In this document: positions 1-11,000 of the stretch, piece after piece
How the letters are laid out: every line of letters begins with the position of its first letter
Numbering within the stretch: the stretch's first letter is position 1
Source: Trichostrongylus colubriformis
Lineage: Eukaryota; Nematoda; Chromadorea; Rhabditida; Trichostrongylidae
Direction of reading: 5' to 3'
Assembly (NCBI GenBank): GCA_963978905.1
Contig: OZ022261.1
Span: forward strand, 29,633,686 to 29,697,685
Length of the DNA stretch: 64,000 nucleotides
Position numbers and translations under genes: made by a program
The notes under the pieces: generated by a model
The model's input: the letters and a program-made list of their open reading frames with translations, nothing else
Told to the model about the DNA's origin: nothing
The model's database searches: none

Positions 1-360
1 GGGAGCAAGCTTGAGTGGGTAGTGCATAGAACAAGAAGTGAAGAAGACATAGACGAAATCAAGCTCTGCCCATGGTGGGCGGGGCGTGCACTGGAATGCT
101 ACTTTTTCGACCAAAAATTGCTAGTTGGGTTCGAATGTGCCCCAGACGTGGGAAAGATGGATCAAGATCAGGAATGAATTTTTCAAACTCATGATGGAAG
201 CTCAGGCACAGTGGGCAGAGCACTTATGGTAGTGGGCAGAGCTTGGACAATACATGAAAACAACCTGTGGAGATAGGAATAAGTTTGGGATAGATAGGGC
301 ATGGGACAAGAAGTAAAGAGCACCCATGCACCAAGTTAAGCTACTCCTATGGTGAGTGGA
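1..360 (+). repeat. Degenerate fragment related to the 8-13 kb repeat array
   Basis: This stretch carries motifs such as CTCTGCCCATGGTGGGCGGG followed by a CGTGCACT-type segment, which resemble the CTCCGCCCACTGTGGGCGG plus TGCGTTAAAATG motif repeated in the array at 8.05-13.02 kb. Two further GTGGGCAGAGC motifs follow at about 212-243. No coding sequence is visible. The family assignment rests on motif likeness by eye and the edges are uncertain. Confidence 0.4.
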
Positions 361-524
361 GTGTACACCGAAATACTCTGTCTCCATGAGGAATTTCGAT
401 CGATCTACTGACGCACATAGTATTTCGCGCACAGTAGTGTGAGCCAGCCAACTGGTAACTAATATGTATTTCCACTATCTTAAGTCCCGTACATACTTTG
501 CATCGCCAAGATGTGGCTGCGCAC

Positions 525-625
525 AGACAGCGAGGCAAAGTGGCACGGCAAAGGTGCAGAGACGTAGCAGGCAAGGAGACTGGGTGACACGACGCAGCCG
601 TGCCTTGCCGCCGGCACCGCTGAGT
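525..625 (+). repeat. GC-rich dispersed repeat (CCGGCACCGC family)
   Basis: A GC-rich segment with GGCAAAGGTGCAGAGACG, a GACGCAGCCGTG-type run and GCCGGCACCGC followed by AGTATGAA. Matching pieces lie at 16,031-16,108 (as a hairpin), 51,555-51,600 and 56,340-56,480. It looks like part of a small non-autonomous element. The open frames covering it are not convincing genes. Bases 626-1,070 hold nothing recognised. Confidence 0.4.
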
Positions 626-1079
626 ATGAACGTGGCCTTAGCTGTACTTTTGTGGGGAATACAACAGTACGTAAGAACGCGTTTCTCGTGTTCATGTATT
701 CTTTTTTCACGTGTTCTGACTGGATGCTTACAGTTAACAGGTTTCAGAACTGTCAGTAATGTCCCAAATATCAGCACATGCGCAGCGTAATACGGCTTGG
801 TTAATTTTCTCTCAAAAAATTAAACGGATGAAAATTTCCCATAGAGAAGACCATAAAGAAAACATTAAAACTGGCAACTTACCATCTTTTTCTGGTAACC
901 TTGACGGCATTCTCGATTAGTCAAAATGAGATTACTCTGCAACAGTCTGAAAGAACTAGCACGTAATTCTCGAAATAAAAAGTCATTCTAACGTTTCGGA
1001 ACGAAAATTCGTGGTGAGAGCACTCTAAGCTCACAGCTTTCAAGCGCAATGTCGGAACGCTTGTTGTCCGTGGCCTTTA

Positions 1080-1255
1080 TTGCAACTTCTGTAGAGATTG
1101 TGCATGAAGAAACTCGAGTTGGGTCACCACGCGTGACAAGTGCCTTTCTGGTTCGGTTGCTAATCGATCGCTAACTAAGTGGAACGGTTGCCGCTTCATC
1201 GCATGGTCTGACCCAATCCGAGTGTCCTGACGCACACCCGTTATGTAAAATATTA
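1080..1255. repeat. MITE-like inverted repeat, family M3 copy 1
   Basis: The left end carries TTGCAACTTCTGTA and AACTCGAGTTGGGTCACC; the right end carries GAGTGTCCTGACGCACACCCG-like sequence. Related copies lie at 6,640-6,805 and 57,685-57,815. The centre is GC-rich and non-coding. It is most simply a non-autonomous DNA element. The transposase source is not visible. Confidence 0.45.
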
Positions 1256-1369
1256 CCGAAATAAGCATCCGAATGTAAATATTAGCAGCGTCCACATGCA
1301 TGAATTTCGAGCCGTAAGTCTTGAAATTGTGAAAGCTAACACTGCTTTATAAAATCTTGTAGCCTCTCA

Positions 1370-1470
1370 ATTTGTATTATATTATGTACTATATTTATAT
1401 TATATATATAGGGTATGATTATTATTATGTATTGTATTATTATATTATATTATGTAATATAATAGATCAC
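1370..1470. repeat. AT-rich low-complexity tract
   Basis: Long runs of TAT/TTA units (TATTATATTATG and relatives) over about 100 bases. Bases 1,470-2,285 to its right hold nothing I recognise. Confidence 0.7.
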
Positions 1471-2289
1471 CCGTAGGACTGACTGGCGTTCTTGGCGTAT
1501 CGTTCATAGATGTACCAAGATTGATTTCTACATTTCAATAGCTTAAGTGTAAAGTGTTATTGTGGCAGGAGTGCAGGCTAATCTAACAGAGTATCTGATT
1601 TCACATGCGAATACAGTAGAGCCAGAACCGTTCAGCAAATGAGTTGCTCTAAATCATGATACTATAAAATGCGGAAGAAATTCTGTGCAATATCAAATCA
1701 TACACTCCCTGTTCAAATATCTTTTGAATTATCCAATCGTTATTTGAGAAGGTCCGCCGTATGTGAACGCGTTGTTGCGGAGTGGGAGTGCAAAAGTTTT
1801 CAACCCGTAGTAGACTTGAAAAATCAATAATCGGTTGTAAACTTTAAAGAGTAACAGGACCGGTCGTCAGGGGTCTTAGTAACTTCGAAATTAAGCGCTA
1901 ATTTGGAAGTGGAGCAAAAAATCAACGATTGATCAGCTCGTGGTTTTCTAAGTCTCTATATCGTCGATATCTTAAGACACAACTTTTGCACGAAACAAAT
2001 CACAAAAAATGTTGATTGTTTTGATGTAGATGAAAGCTGAACCATAGATCATATGTGTAACAATTGTTAGTTCTAGCCACCACGTCTGTTGCAGAGAGTA
2101 GACGTCATCCATACACTTCGTCGTCCGTGGGGCTTAGGAAGAACAGAAAGTCCATAATACGAAGCACAAGGCACGAATATAATGCAAACATTCAAGAAAA
2201 TGGGCTAACCGTCTAGGATATGTGATTTTAATGCTGAAGACGACAGCTCACCCCAGATTATCGTGAAATAAGCCTTGAACATTCCAATG

Positions 2290-2590
2290 TAATATGTAGT
2301 AACCGGGGGCGCGCACTCCCACTCTCATGGTTCGGGGATCGAATCCCGCATCAACGGCCGCCCCGGCTGACCAGGTCTTCAATTCCTTTAGGGTCAGTGA
2401 GATGGTTCATTCGTCTGGGAGGATAAAAGCTCTGACTTGCACCTCGGCTGGCTCCCGCAAGTATAATAATTGTATAGGTCAAGTCGCACTACTTGCCCCC
2501 ACTATTACAAATGGAACTAAAATGCGCAAGAAATCGATTGACGCCAAAAAACTATCCTTACTTCATCGTATATCACAAAGAACTGCGAAA
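2290..2590 (+). repeat. tRNA-like SINE, family S2 copy 1
   Basis: The head contains a B-box-like GGGATCGAATCCCGC preceded by GGCGCGCACTCCCA. The body has CGTCTGGGAGGATAAAAGC and a tail with GGAACTAAAATGCGCAAG and GATTGACGCC. The same order of motifs is found at 52,925-53,200 (head and body) and 33,560-33,720 (body and tail only). A Pol III-derived retroposon is the best reading. All three copies lie on the + strand. Confidence 0.55.
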
Positions 2591-2599
2591 AATTCGAAA

Positions 2600-5480
2600 C
2601 TCCGCTACGGCAACGATTCCGTTTTGCGGCCTCTAGTGCGGCCCGGTTTGAACATGTGAGGAACACCTAAACTACGCCCTCGAACAAATGTAGCGATTCA
2701 ATGATCGGTCATATTTCACGATCTCTGATTTAAATGGAAAAGCCACTCTTTCAGCTTGTGGCGGAATTTCGAGACGTTTTTCTTGAAGTTTTTTGAAGCT
2801 TCCAGAAATTTTGCTGGGTGGCGCCAGTGAAGGGGCCAAGTGAGATGATCAATTCTTCTAACTTGGCCCAGCTCTACGCTTGCGATAAAAGTGAGATGGA
2901 TTGCCACTACTTCTACATCACGAGCACAGCCTAGGCTCACACACGAATGTTCCTACTTCTTGGACTTTTCGCCGTTTTATTACTCTCTTTATCTGACGGT
3001 AACTGGAGTACCCCTACTTTCATAATTACCAGTTACTCACAATATGTCGAATTTACTCCTATCAATGTGTTTGAAAGGCGTTGGAGAATAAGGGATCAGA
3101 ACGGGCTGGTTATTTATCATTTCAAGAGAGCAGCACCTCCGTCGAGAGAGTGATTAAGCGTTCGAGAATGAAAGAAAATCTCGTTTCATAAGGACATCAA
3201 AGTTTAGTGAACAAACTCGACAAAAAGCTTACATGGAACGCTCTCAGTTCCGAATTCAGCATTGAAGGCAAGTGGCCTGAGAATTCAGCAAACGAAAACA
3301 CAATGAAGGAGATAATCGCGTGAGGAAAGCTGAAACACCTGATAGCACTATGTTAAAACTGTGAAGCTACTCAAATGCATGTGGCCTACTTAGGTTGACC
3401 ACCGTGCTAAGGCTTATCACCAACTCCGCAGGGATCTCTTTTTAAAACTTAGAACGCTGGATGATGTTAACGATTGTAATAATATAGCATGTGATGGGTT
3501 ATTGCTACGTGAAGTACCACTCTAACGACGAGGATAGCATAGAGCTTTTGAAGAGTTTCTCATCCACACGGGCAACATTGCGCTATTTGCACTTGTCCAC
3601 TGCCTCAGTGAATGGGGAATTTGTTGTCAGAAGAAGTCACGTTGATTGCAAATCAGAAAAGTCACAGCGCTTTATATCGTGTCACAATGATATATCCCTC
3701 ATCAGTATGCTAGATCTCGAGCGAACATTCCGCAGTGATGTCACCTTTGATTTTCCTTGAAATTCTTGTGAAAATGTGAAATCTATCGGGGAAATCGCAA
3801 CAAGTGTCATTATCATGGCTATGTTCTTCAAAATGTGTAGTATAGCATACAAAGGCTTTCATGTCGTTTAATTGCATGCTATTCAAGATGCTCGAGAAGG
3901 TCGAGTTAATGCGAGACATGTGAAATGGATTTAGCGCTTTAGAGATACTGTTACAGGTACAGTATCTCTGGAATATGAAGGTAGAGGTGCTGTGTAGTGC
4001 AACACACAACGATGGAATTGAGACGGGCAACAACCCTAGAAATATGCAGAATCCTCTCCCCTATTCAGGACGTGTTTCCACGCCCTCTCCATCACTGAAA
4101 AGGTGATGCCGACGGCGAGAGCAACCAAGCCAGCGGGCCATGAATATTGTCCCCCTTCCTGTCCCCTGGCTGTGAGCCACTTCTCTGTCAGAACCTCAAC
4201 GGGACCGCGATGGAGACCCTAAGCAATCCTTCCCAAATCTGATTTTTCCCATTACCCTTAATGGTGCCTCCAATCCAAGGTGGCACATGACCAATGTATA
4301 AGGTGTAGATATATTCACTGCACCTTAACATTAACCGGAGTGTTTCAAAAATATAAAGCTGGTGACATGGCAGGTTCTAAACAGGAATCGTATTACCGGT
4401 CGCGGAGGGGACGTTATCATAAGGGAGCATCGAATGTCTTGCGGCCCTCTCTCATAGAAAGTTCACATTACACTGCAATTAATTTTGAGGCACATTTTTA
4501 GGGTGGGTCCGGGAGCTATGGGTCCTGTATGGCTAGCCATAGATTTCAGATAGTAAAAGTTCTCTAAACCCTTAATTTTGCGGCATCCTAGCCTTCTTCA
4601 ACGCTGTCCATTGCATGGCTTCGTAAAGGCCCCCCCCCCCCCGAGAAAGTCTTACAGAAAGGGTAGGAAAGAGCTCACGGGGGGAGGGTGAGGTGGGACG
4701 AGTACAGGGACACAGACCGTGTGGTTGCCACCCCTTCTACTGAACACATCGAGTGCTTCTTTTGAACATTCATTAAGTTTTTCGCATTTGTATAGCACCA
4801 TTGAGTAGAACCTTCAGATCCACCTAAATATTTCAAACATGATTCCAAGAAGGTATGCGCTTCCTCCAAAAAAGCTTCGGGTTTAATATTTTGAGGTTCT
4901 AGCCGCAGGAAACAGCTGGAGCCTTGTACGCAGCGTTACACTTCTTGTCCAGGTGAAGAGATGGTTCTAGCATATCTTATGAATATTTCGGGAAACAACG
5001 ATCGGAACGAGCACTTGAACCGTATGGGCACTCACGAAGGGTGAAGGTGAACTTGAGAGCAATCAGAGATCAGATCTGGGAAACAGTAGATTTTTTACAC
5101 TCACGCTATGATGGTTTTATGAAAAGCGACGTAAATAGAATGAAAACAAAAATGTAAAAATGTCTGGCCTATCAAGTACAATTATTGTCGCAGATGACAG
5201 GTACATGAATGGCAACTTCATATGGTGTTGTATGTTCAACAGGTGTTCAAACATAGTGCGATTTCTCAATTTATTTTTATTGATCAATTTGTGAAAAGAT
5301 TAAGATATCGGACATGTGTGAGTATAGAAAAAATAAACTAACTATAAGAAATATATTATAATATATAAAAAGATATGATTACCTGTGACGACGTGATCAA
5401 ACCACTTATAATGGCAAGCGTTAAATGGTGCGAAGCACTCCATTCACGGCTTGATCACATACCAGTCCACAGGAAAGCAA
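2600..5480. other. Unrecognised intergenic DNA
   Basis: No gene is supported here. A 68-codon frame at 2,947-3,153 starts with a hydrophobic, signal-like stretch (MFLLLGLFAVLLLSLS) but has no domain or splice support. An 89-codon frame at 3,491-3,760 is not recognised. A heat-shock-element-like GAAGCTTCCAGAA lies at 2,795-2,807. A run of C residues is at 4,629-4,642. Confidence 0.5.
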
Positions 5481-5826
5481 GAAGTTCGGGCTAGCGTGCG
5501 TGTCATTCGAGCAGGAAATTCACTTCGCGGCGTTTGCCGTGCGACAAGATGGGTGCGAATGGGAGGTGCCGTCTAAGTTGGGTCCTGAAACGATGACAGT
5601 GTCCCACCCCTCAATTTTGGCGCGTCTAGCTCGCACCCATCGCCTCGCGTACTGCACCCGGTTAGGCAAATTTTCTGTTCCAGTGGAACAGATGACTCTG
5701 GGTCAGCTTCGGCAGCGACATCGAAATGGCCACCATTTTGTGGCTAGTTACTTTACGATAGTGATGAGCGCGGAAATTGGCAAACTTTGCACGAATGAAA
5801 GGGTAATATCGATTACTAAAATCGAT

Positions 5827-6047
5827 GTGAAGGAGTGATATAATGGTAGTGAATCGCCGTTCGCAGTTAAATAAAGTGCGGGGACTTTGGAAAACAAAAA
5901 AAAACGAATGCTCGTTAGAAAAAAAAAACGATAGAGCATTCGATAGATTACTAAAATGTGAAACTAGTAGCGGTTCCGTGAAGGAGTGACATTATGGTAG
6001 TGAATCGCCGTTCGCAGTTAAATAAAGTGCGGGGACCTGTGGAAAAC
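5827..6047 (+). repeat. Direct duplication, two ~70-bp copies 152 bp apart
   Basis: The unit beginning TGAAGGAGTGA and running through GGTAGTGAATCGCCGTTCGC to GCGGGGAC and GGAAAAC occurs at 5,827-5,896 and again at 5,979-6,047, nearly unchanged. The GATTACTAAAAT sequence preceding each copy suggests that the duplicated segment is slightly longer. The GC-rich DNA just upstream (5,500-5,720) looks repetitive rather than coding. Confidence 0.8.
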
Positions 6048-6639
6048 TGATTTAAAAAGGGACTTATAACGGCAGCGAAGGGCATGTTTTTTTTTTCGAA
6101 AAGTGAACGGAAACAGTAATATCATGGGACAGCGGCCCAGATTCCAAATCGTAATCGCTACTGCGATGAATTCGGCCAGTAGTTAACAGGTCCGACTAGG
6201 CAAATTAGTGACACCGCGAGCACCTATTTTTAAGGAAATGCGTTGCTATACATATGTACGCGATCTTTGCAACGAGAACAGCTTTAATTATGCAAAAGTA
6301 AACGCGATTGGAAACATGTGCAAGCCGTAAAATAAGTTGCGCACGGGGACATCCAAGTTGTAACAAAGCGATGAAAATGCAATTTCAGCAAAAGGGCATC
6401 TTTATTCGAAAAGACTTCTTTGCACTGCAGTTATTCCGCTTGCAATAGCGCCAACAGCTATCGCGTGAGCACTATGGTTGCCCATCCTTGGGATACCCTG
6501 CTGTCTACCTATGACCTTCGTCTTCACTTACTACATATACTTGATGTAAGCTTCTAGCCTTAGTGGTAGTACTAACACTACTAGAATTAATAGTAACAGC
6601 AATGATGAATTGAAGGCAATGAAAGATACAATTCAATCG

Positions 6640-6805
6640 GGTGTGTGACAGAACACTCGAAGTGGGTGACCGCACCACACCGCGTGGCGAGCGCTTCCTC
6701 GTACCGTATTGAATTGACCGCACGCTAAGGGGAGCGGTCGCCGTCTCTTCACGTGATCTGGCCCGCTTTGTGTATTCTGTCGCACACCCGGTTCAACTGC
6801 GTTGT
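6640..6805. repeat. MITE-like inverted repeat, family M3 copy 2
   Basis: The left end reads CGGGTGTGTGACAGAACACT and the right end reads, on the opposite strand, CCGGGTGTGCGACAGAATAC. These are near-identical inverted termini around a GC-rich, non-coding centre. Related to 1,080-1,255 and 57,685-57,815. Confidence 0.65.
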
Positions 6806-6984
6806 ATACAGAGTTGCAATAGTTTTTCTTCAAGGTCCTACAGAAGTGTTAATACATCGCTTGAAGACTGACATCCATGCCCATTCGCCAAGAGGGGGCA
6901 GACGGATGAAGGACACCGGCTTATTCAACCCAAGGCTAACTAGGGAAGCGCTTGTGACTAGCCACTTGGGCAGGGCATAGTTGA

Positions 6985-7480
6985 TAGCACGAAAATGGAT
7001 GCTTTTCGTGTTTCACGAGTTCCAAGACGAGTTCAACATGCCCCAAAGGAATCGTCGTCGGAAATTCCATGATTCTGATCCCTCCCAGAATCACTCTACT
7101 AGAAGCAGTACTTTAACAGAAACATGGAAGAAACCGGCGAATTTCCTTTATTCCAAGGCGGAAATCGAAAAAAATGGAAGAAGAGCAACTCGTTCGTTGA
7201 ATACCCGCCCGCGGCCAGAGCGTAGTTCAAATTTTCGCGACCAATGTTGATTTGCTTCTCACTCTGCGTCCCTTACCACATGAGCACCGCCTCCTTTCTA
7301 CTCAGCTCTCTAGCGGTCAAACCTACTCGGACGCCCCATCCAGTCCCTCGTTAGTTTGGGTAGCTTTATCTCAATTAAATTCTTGCGTATGCGCGTAACT
7401 TTGCATGCGACCCTCAGTATGCAAATATAACAAAAATATGTTGGTAACAGAAGAATATAAATTCCCCTGGACGATTCCCT
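6985..7480 (+). repeat. Dispersed repeat R4, copy 1
   Basis: About 450 bases that are recognisably similar to 47,675-48,090: both contain GGAATCGT followed by GAGATTCCATGATTCT-like sequence, then AGAAATTTCCTT-like sequence, AACTTTGCATGCG and GTAACAGAAGAAT. The right-hand motif also ends the inverted-repeat element at 60,955-61,240. It is non-coding; the short frames across it are not conserved between copies. Confidence 0.65.
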
Positions 7481-8051
7481 CAATCCACTGGCATTACTTT
7501 TCAGAACTGGGTTTAACGTAAGACGGTGCGACCATGATAAATCTTCTGATCAAGCTACAAAGGATGATCATCCGTACGTCTTATAGGTTTATAGTGAGAC
7601 ATAGAACTTGTGATGTTTTTTCCACATACAGTAGCGCTCAAAAGTCTCCGGCCATATGGTTTTTTTACCTGGGGTTTTCACTTGTAACTTTTTTGCGACT
7701 GAACCAATCTAAGAGAAGTTTTAGTATGTTGTACTTAGAGATACTGCATACTGAATATAATATTTTGGCGCTCAACGGCGTAAGTTACGAGGTTAAATGC
7801 AATTTTTTATTTTTGGAGTGCCATCGCTATGCCGTCCCGCTGTGCCTCTGTTATCAAAAGTCGTGGTCTTTCTACAAAATATCAATGTTCACTGAGGCTT
7901 GCTGGTTTTGTTTTAAAGAAAGCCGTTTTTCTTGACCAAGCCTTTTTGGGTGGTCTTGTAGTATATTCTTGTAAAAAACCATGAAAAGTGTCAAGCGGCA
8001 CTCAAGTAGAAGGAAATGTTGACGATAGGTTCAGCCCCCACATATTAAATC

Positions 8052-11000
8052 ATCATACCCTATATATAAACCAGGAGTTTGTTTGTAATGATGTCTGTCT
8101 GTCTGACCGCCCTGCGGTTCAATTACCTAAGTTTAGGTACTCGACACTCGACATACTCTCACAAATCAGCGGAAAAGGTCGGCTCAAGCGTGGTTTGGGT
8201 AGGGAATGGTAGGAGATGTACAGAGCGGACATGGACTTTGTCGACATTGATTGAATCGATCGGTATTGATTAAAAATATCGGTTTTTGTGCAAAAGGCTG
8301 TGAACGGCTTAAGGCCCATACTACTGAGTGAGTGCCCTCATAGAAGTTAAAACTCTGCAACATCATGCAACACCGATCGATATTGATTGAAAATATCGGT
8401 TTCTGTGCAGAAGGCTGGAAACGGCTCATGGACCATACTACTGAGCGAGTGCCCTCATAGAAGTTAAAATCCTACAATATCATGCACCATCGATCGATAT
8501 TGATTGAAAATATAGGTTTTTGTGCAGAAGGCTGGAAACGGCTCATGGACCATACTACTGATTAAGTGCCCTCATAAAAGTTGAAATCTTACAACACCAC
8601 GCATCACCGACAGATACTGATTGAAAATATAGGTTTTTGTGCAGAAGGTGTTTTTACTGCACACCACTTTACTGGACCATGTCAGCCTCCGCCCCCTGTA
8701 GACACTGTTGACGGGGCCTGCGCTAAAATGTTCGGTATTTTGGCAAAATTATATAGTTAGTTCGAAAAGAGTCCAGGTGTCTGGATATCTACCTATCATA
8801 ACCTATAACCTATATATAAACCAGGGGTTTGGTGTGTTTGTAATGCTGTTTTTCTGTCTGTCCACCCACAACTCGACATAACCTCAGAAATCAGCGGGAA
8901 AGTCGGCTCAAGTGTGGGTTGGGTGGGGCATAGTAAGTGATGTACAGAGAGCACATCGACTTTGCCGATATTGATTGAATCGACCGATATTGATTGAGAA
9001 TATCGGTTTTTGTGCAGTAGGCCGGAAACGGTTTATCTAGTATACTATCGGTTAGATGCCCTCATAAAAATTGAAATTCCACAAAACCATGCATCACCGA
9101 TCAATCATACCCTATATGTAAGCCAGGAGTATGGTGTGTTTGTTTGTACGAATATTTGTTTGTCTACCCGCTCACTTCCCGGTTTACCAGTAGGGGAGGT
9201 CAGGTCAAGTTGGGGTTGAGTGGGACATGGTCCAAGATCAGAGCGCACATGTACAATGCGGGAGGGACTCCGCCCATAGTGGGCGGGTGTGCGTTGCATT
9301 GTCCTCATGTTAATGCCAAAATTCCATAATTCGTCTCAAAATAGCCCGAACATCGGAAGATGGTGGACCAAGATGAGATCATACCCTATATATAAACCAG
9401 AAGTTTGGTGTGTTTGTTTGTACGGATGTTTGTCTGCCCGCTCGATTCTCGGTTTTGCCAGAAAGGCAAATGGGGAGATCAGGTCAAGTTCAGGTTGGTT
9501 GGGGCATGGTCCAAGATTTACAGAGCGCACATATGCATTGTAGGACTCCCCTACTGTAGGCGGGACTTGCGTCAAAATGGTCGGTGTTTGGGTGTGAAAT
9601 TCTATAATTCGTCTCATAACTGCTGGAACGTCAGGAAAAGTCGAGTTTAGGGGGGCCACTTGCAGAAGGCGAGGAGCGAAGTCTAGGCTATATTCAGTAC
9701 ATCGTCATCAGAACCTGTTATACCCTATTTATAAACCATGAGTAGGAGTTTGGTATGTGTTTCATTTTGTATGTCTGTCTGTCTGAAATTCAGTACCGCC
9801 TGAAAAACGAACGGGGATCACGGGTTAAGTGTGGGTCAGGGAGGGCATGGTAGAAGTTTGCAGAGTGCATAACTATGTGGGACTACGCCTACTGTGGGTA
9901 GGGTTTGCGGTCAAAATGTTCGGTTTTGGGTGCAAAATTGGTGTCTCCCCAATGAGGGACATTTCACAAATTGTTGCATATCTAGGCATCTCGGCGGGAT
10001 ACTTGAGGGGTAAATTTGCACATTGGAGCGCATTTTTTGCCTAAGGCTGAGTAGAAAGACCTTCCTTTCTTCCTCTAGGCTTAGTTCATCGTGGGATGCA
10101 CCCCCTCTCTCTTTGCGACAGCGCCGAAAGTTCTATAATCGTTCCAAAAGAATCCGAACGTAGAGAAAACTTGGGTAAGGGCGAGGTGATGGAAATGGTC
10201 TCTGTGTGGTTAAGAGAGGCCCGCCTTCAGTGAGCGGAGCACGCTCCAAATAGGCGGTGTTCACCTCGATTAACTTCACAACTCGGCTACAGAGCAGCCT
10301 AGGAATGCCAACCTTTCATAACCTTTCACCATGACCTATATATAGACCAGGAAATCAGTTTGTCTGTTATTTTGTTTGTCTGCCCTCCAAAACCGACATA
10401 AGCAGAGAAACAAGCGGGAGAGGTTGGGACAACTTTGGGTTGGATGGGTCATGGTAGTAGGGGATAAAGAGCGCACATGGACCATGTGAAGATCTTCCGT
10501 CCACTCAGGGGGACATGCGTTAAAATAATCGGTATTTATGTGGAGAATTCTATAAGTCGTTCCAAAAGAGCCCGGACGTCGCCAAAAAGGGAAAGGGGTG
10601 AAGGTGAGTTTATGGTGTTTGCCGCAGGTATTTAAAAGAGATCCGCCTCCAGGAGCGGAGCATACAATAGATGAAGTCGTGTTCACTCATGAGAATTTAT
10701 ACTTCCTCTACATAGCGATCTGCGGACCGGGTAAAAGCCGAGCAATGTTTAATGGTGACAAAAATATACCAAGTTGAAAGGGTAGACGGAGCGTAAGTTG
10801 GGATATTGGTTGAAAATATTGGTTCTCGAGCGGAAGGCTGATTACGGCTTATCAACCATACCATTGAGTGAGTGCCCAAGAAGTTGAAATCCTGTAGCCT
10901 CAACCTATCATACCCTATATATAAAGCAGGAGTTTGTGTGTTTGTACTAATGTGCGTCTGTCCGCTCGCTTTTTGGTTCTACCAGAAAAACAAGTGGGGG

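Noticed and set aside
2947..3153. 68-codon frame with a signal-peptide-like start
   Set aside because: No splice sites, family features or conservation; short frames with hydrophobic starts are common by chance in T-rich DNA.
5500..5838. 112-codon + strand frame
   Set aside because: Lies in GC-rich repeat-like sequence; no domain seen and no splice support.
7534..7935. 133-codon + strand frame
   Set aside because: It covers the left end of Tc1 derivative A in the wrong frame; the true transposase remnant is in another frame.
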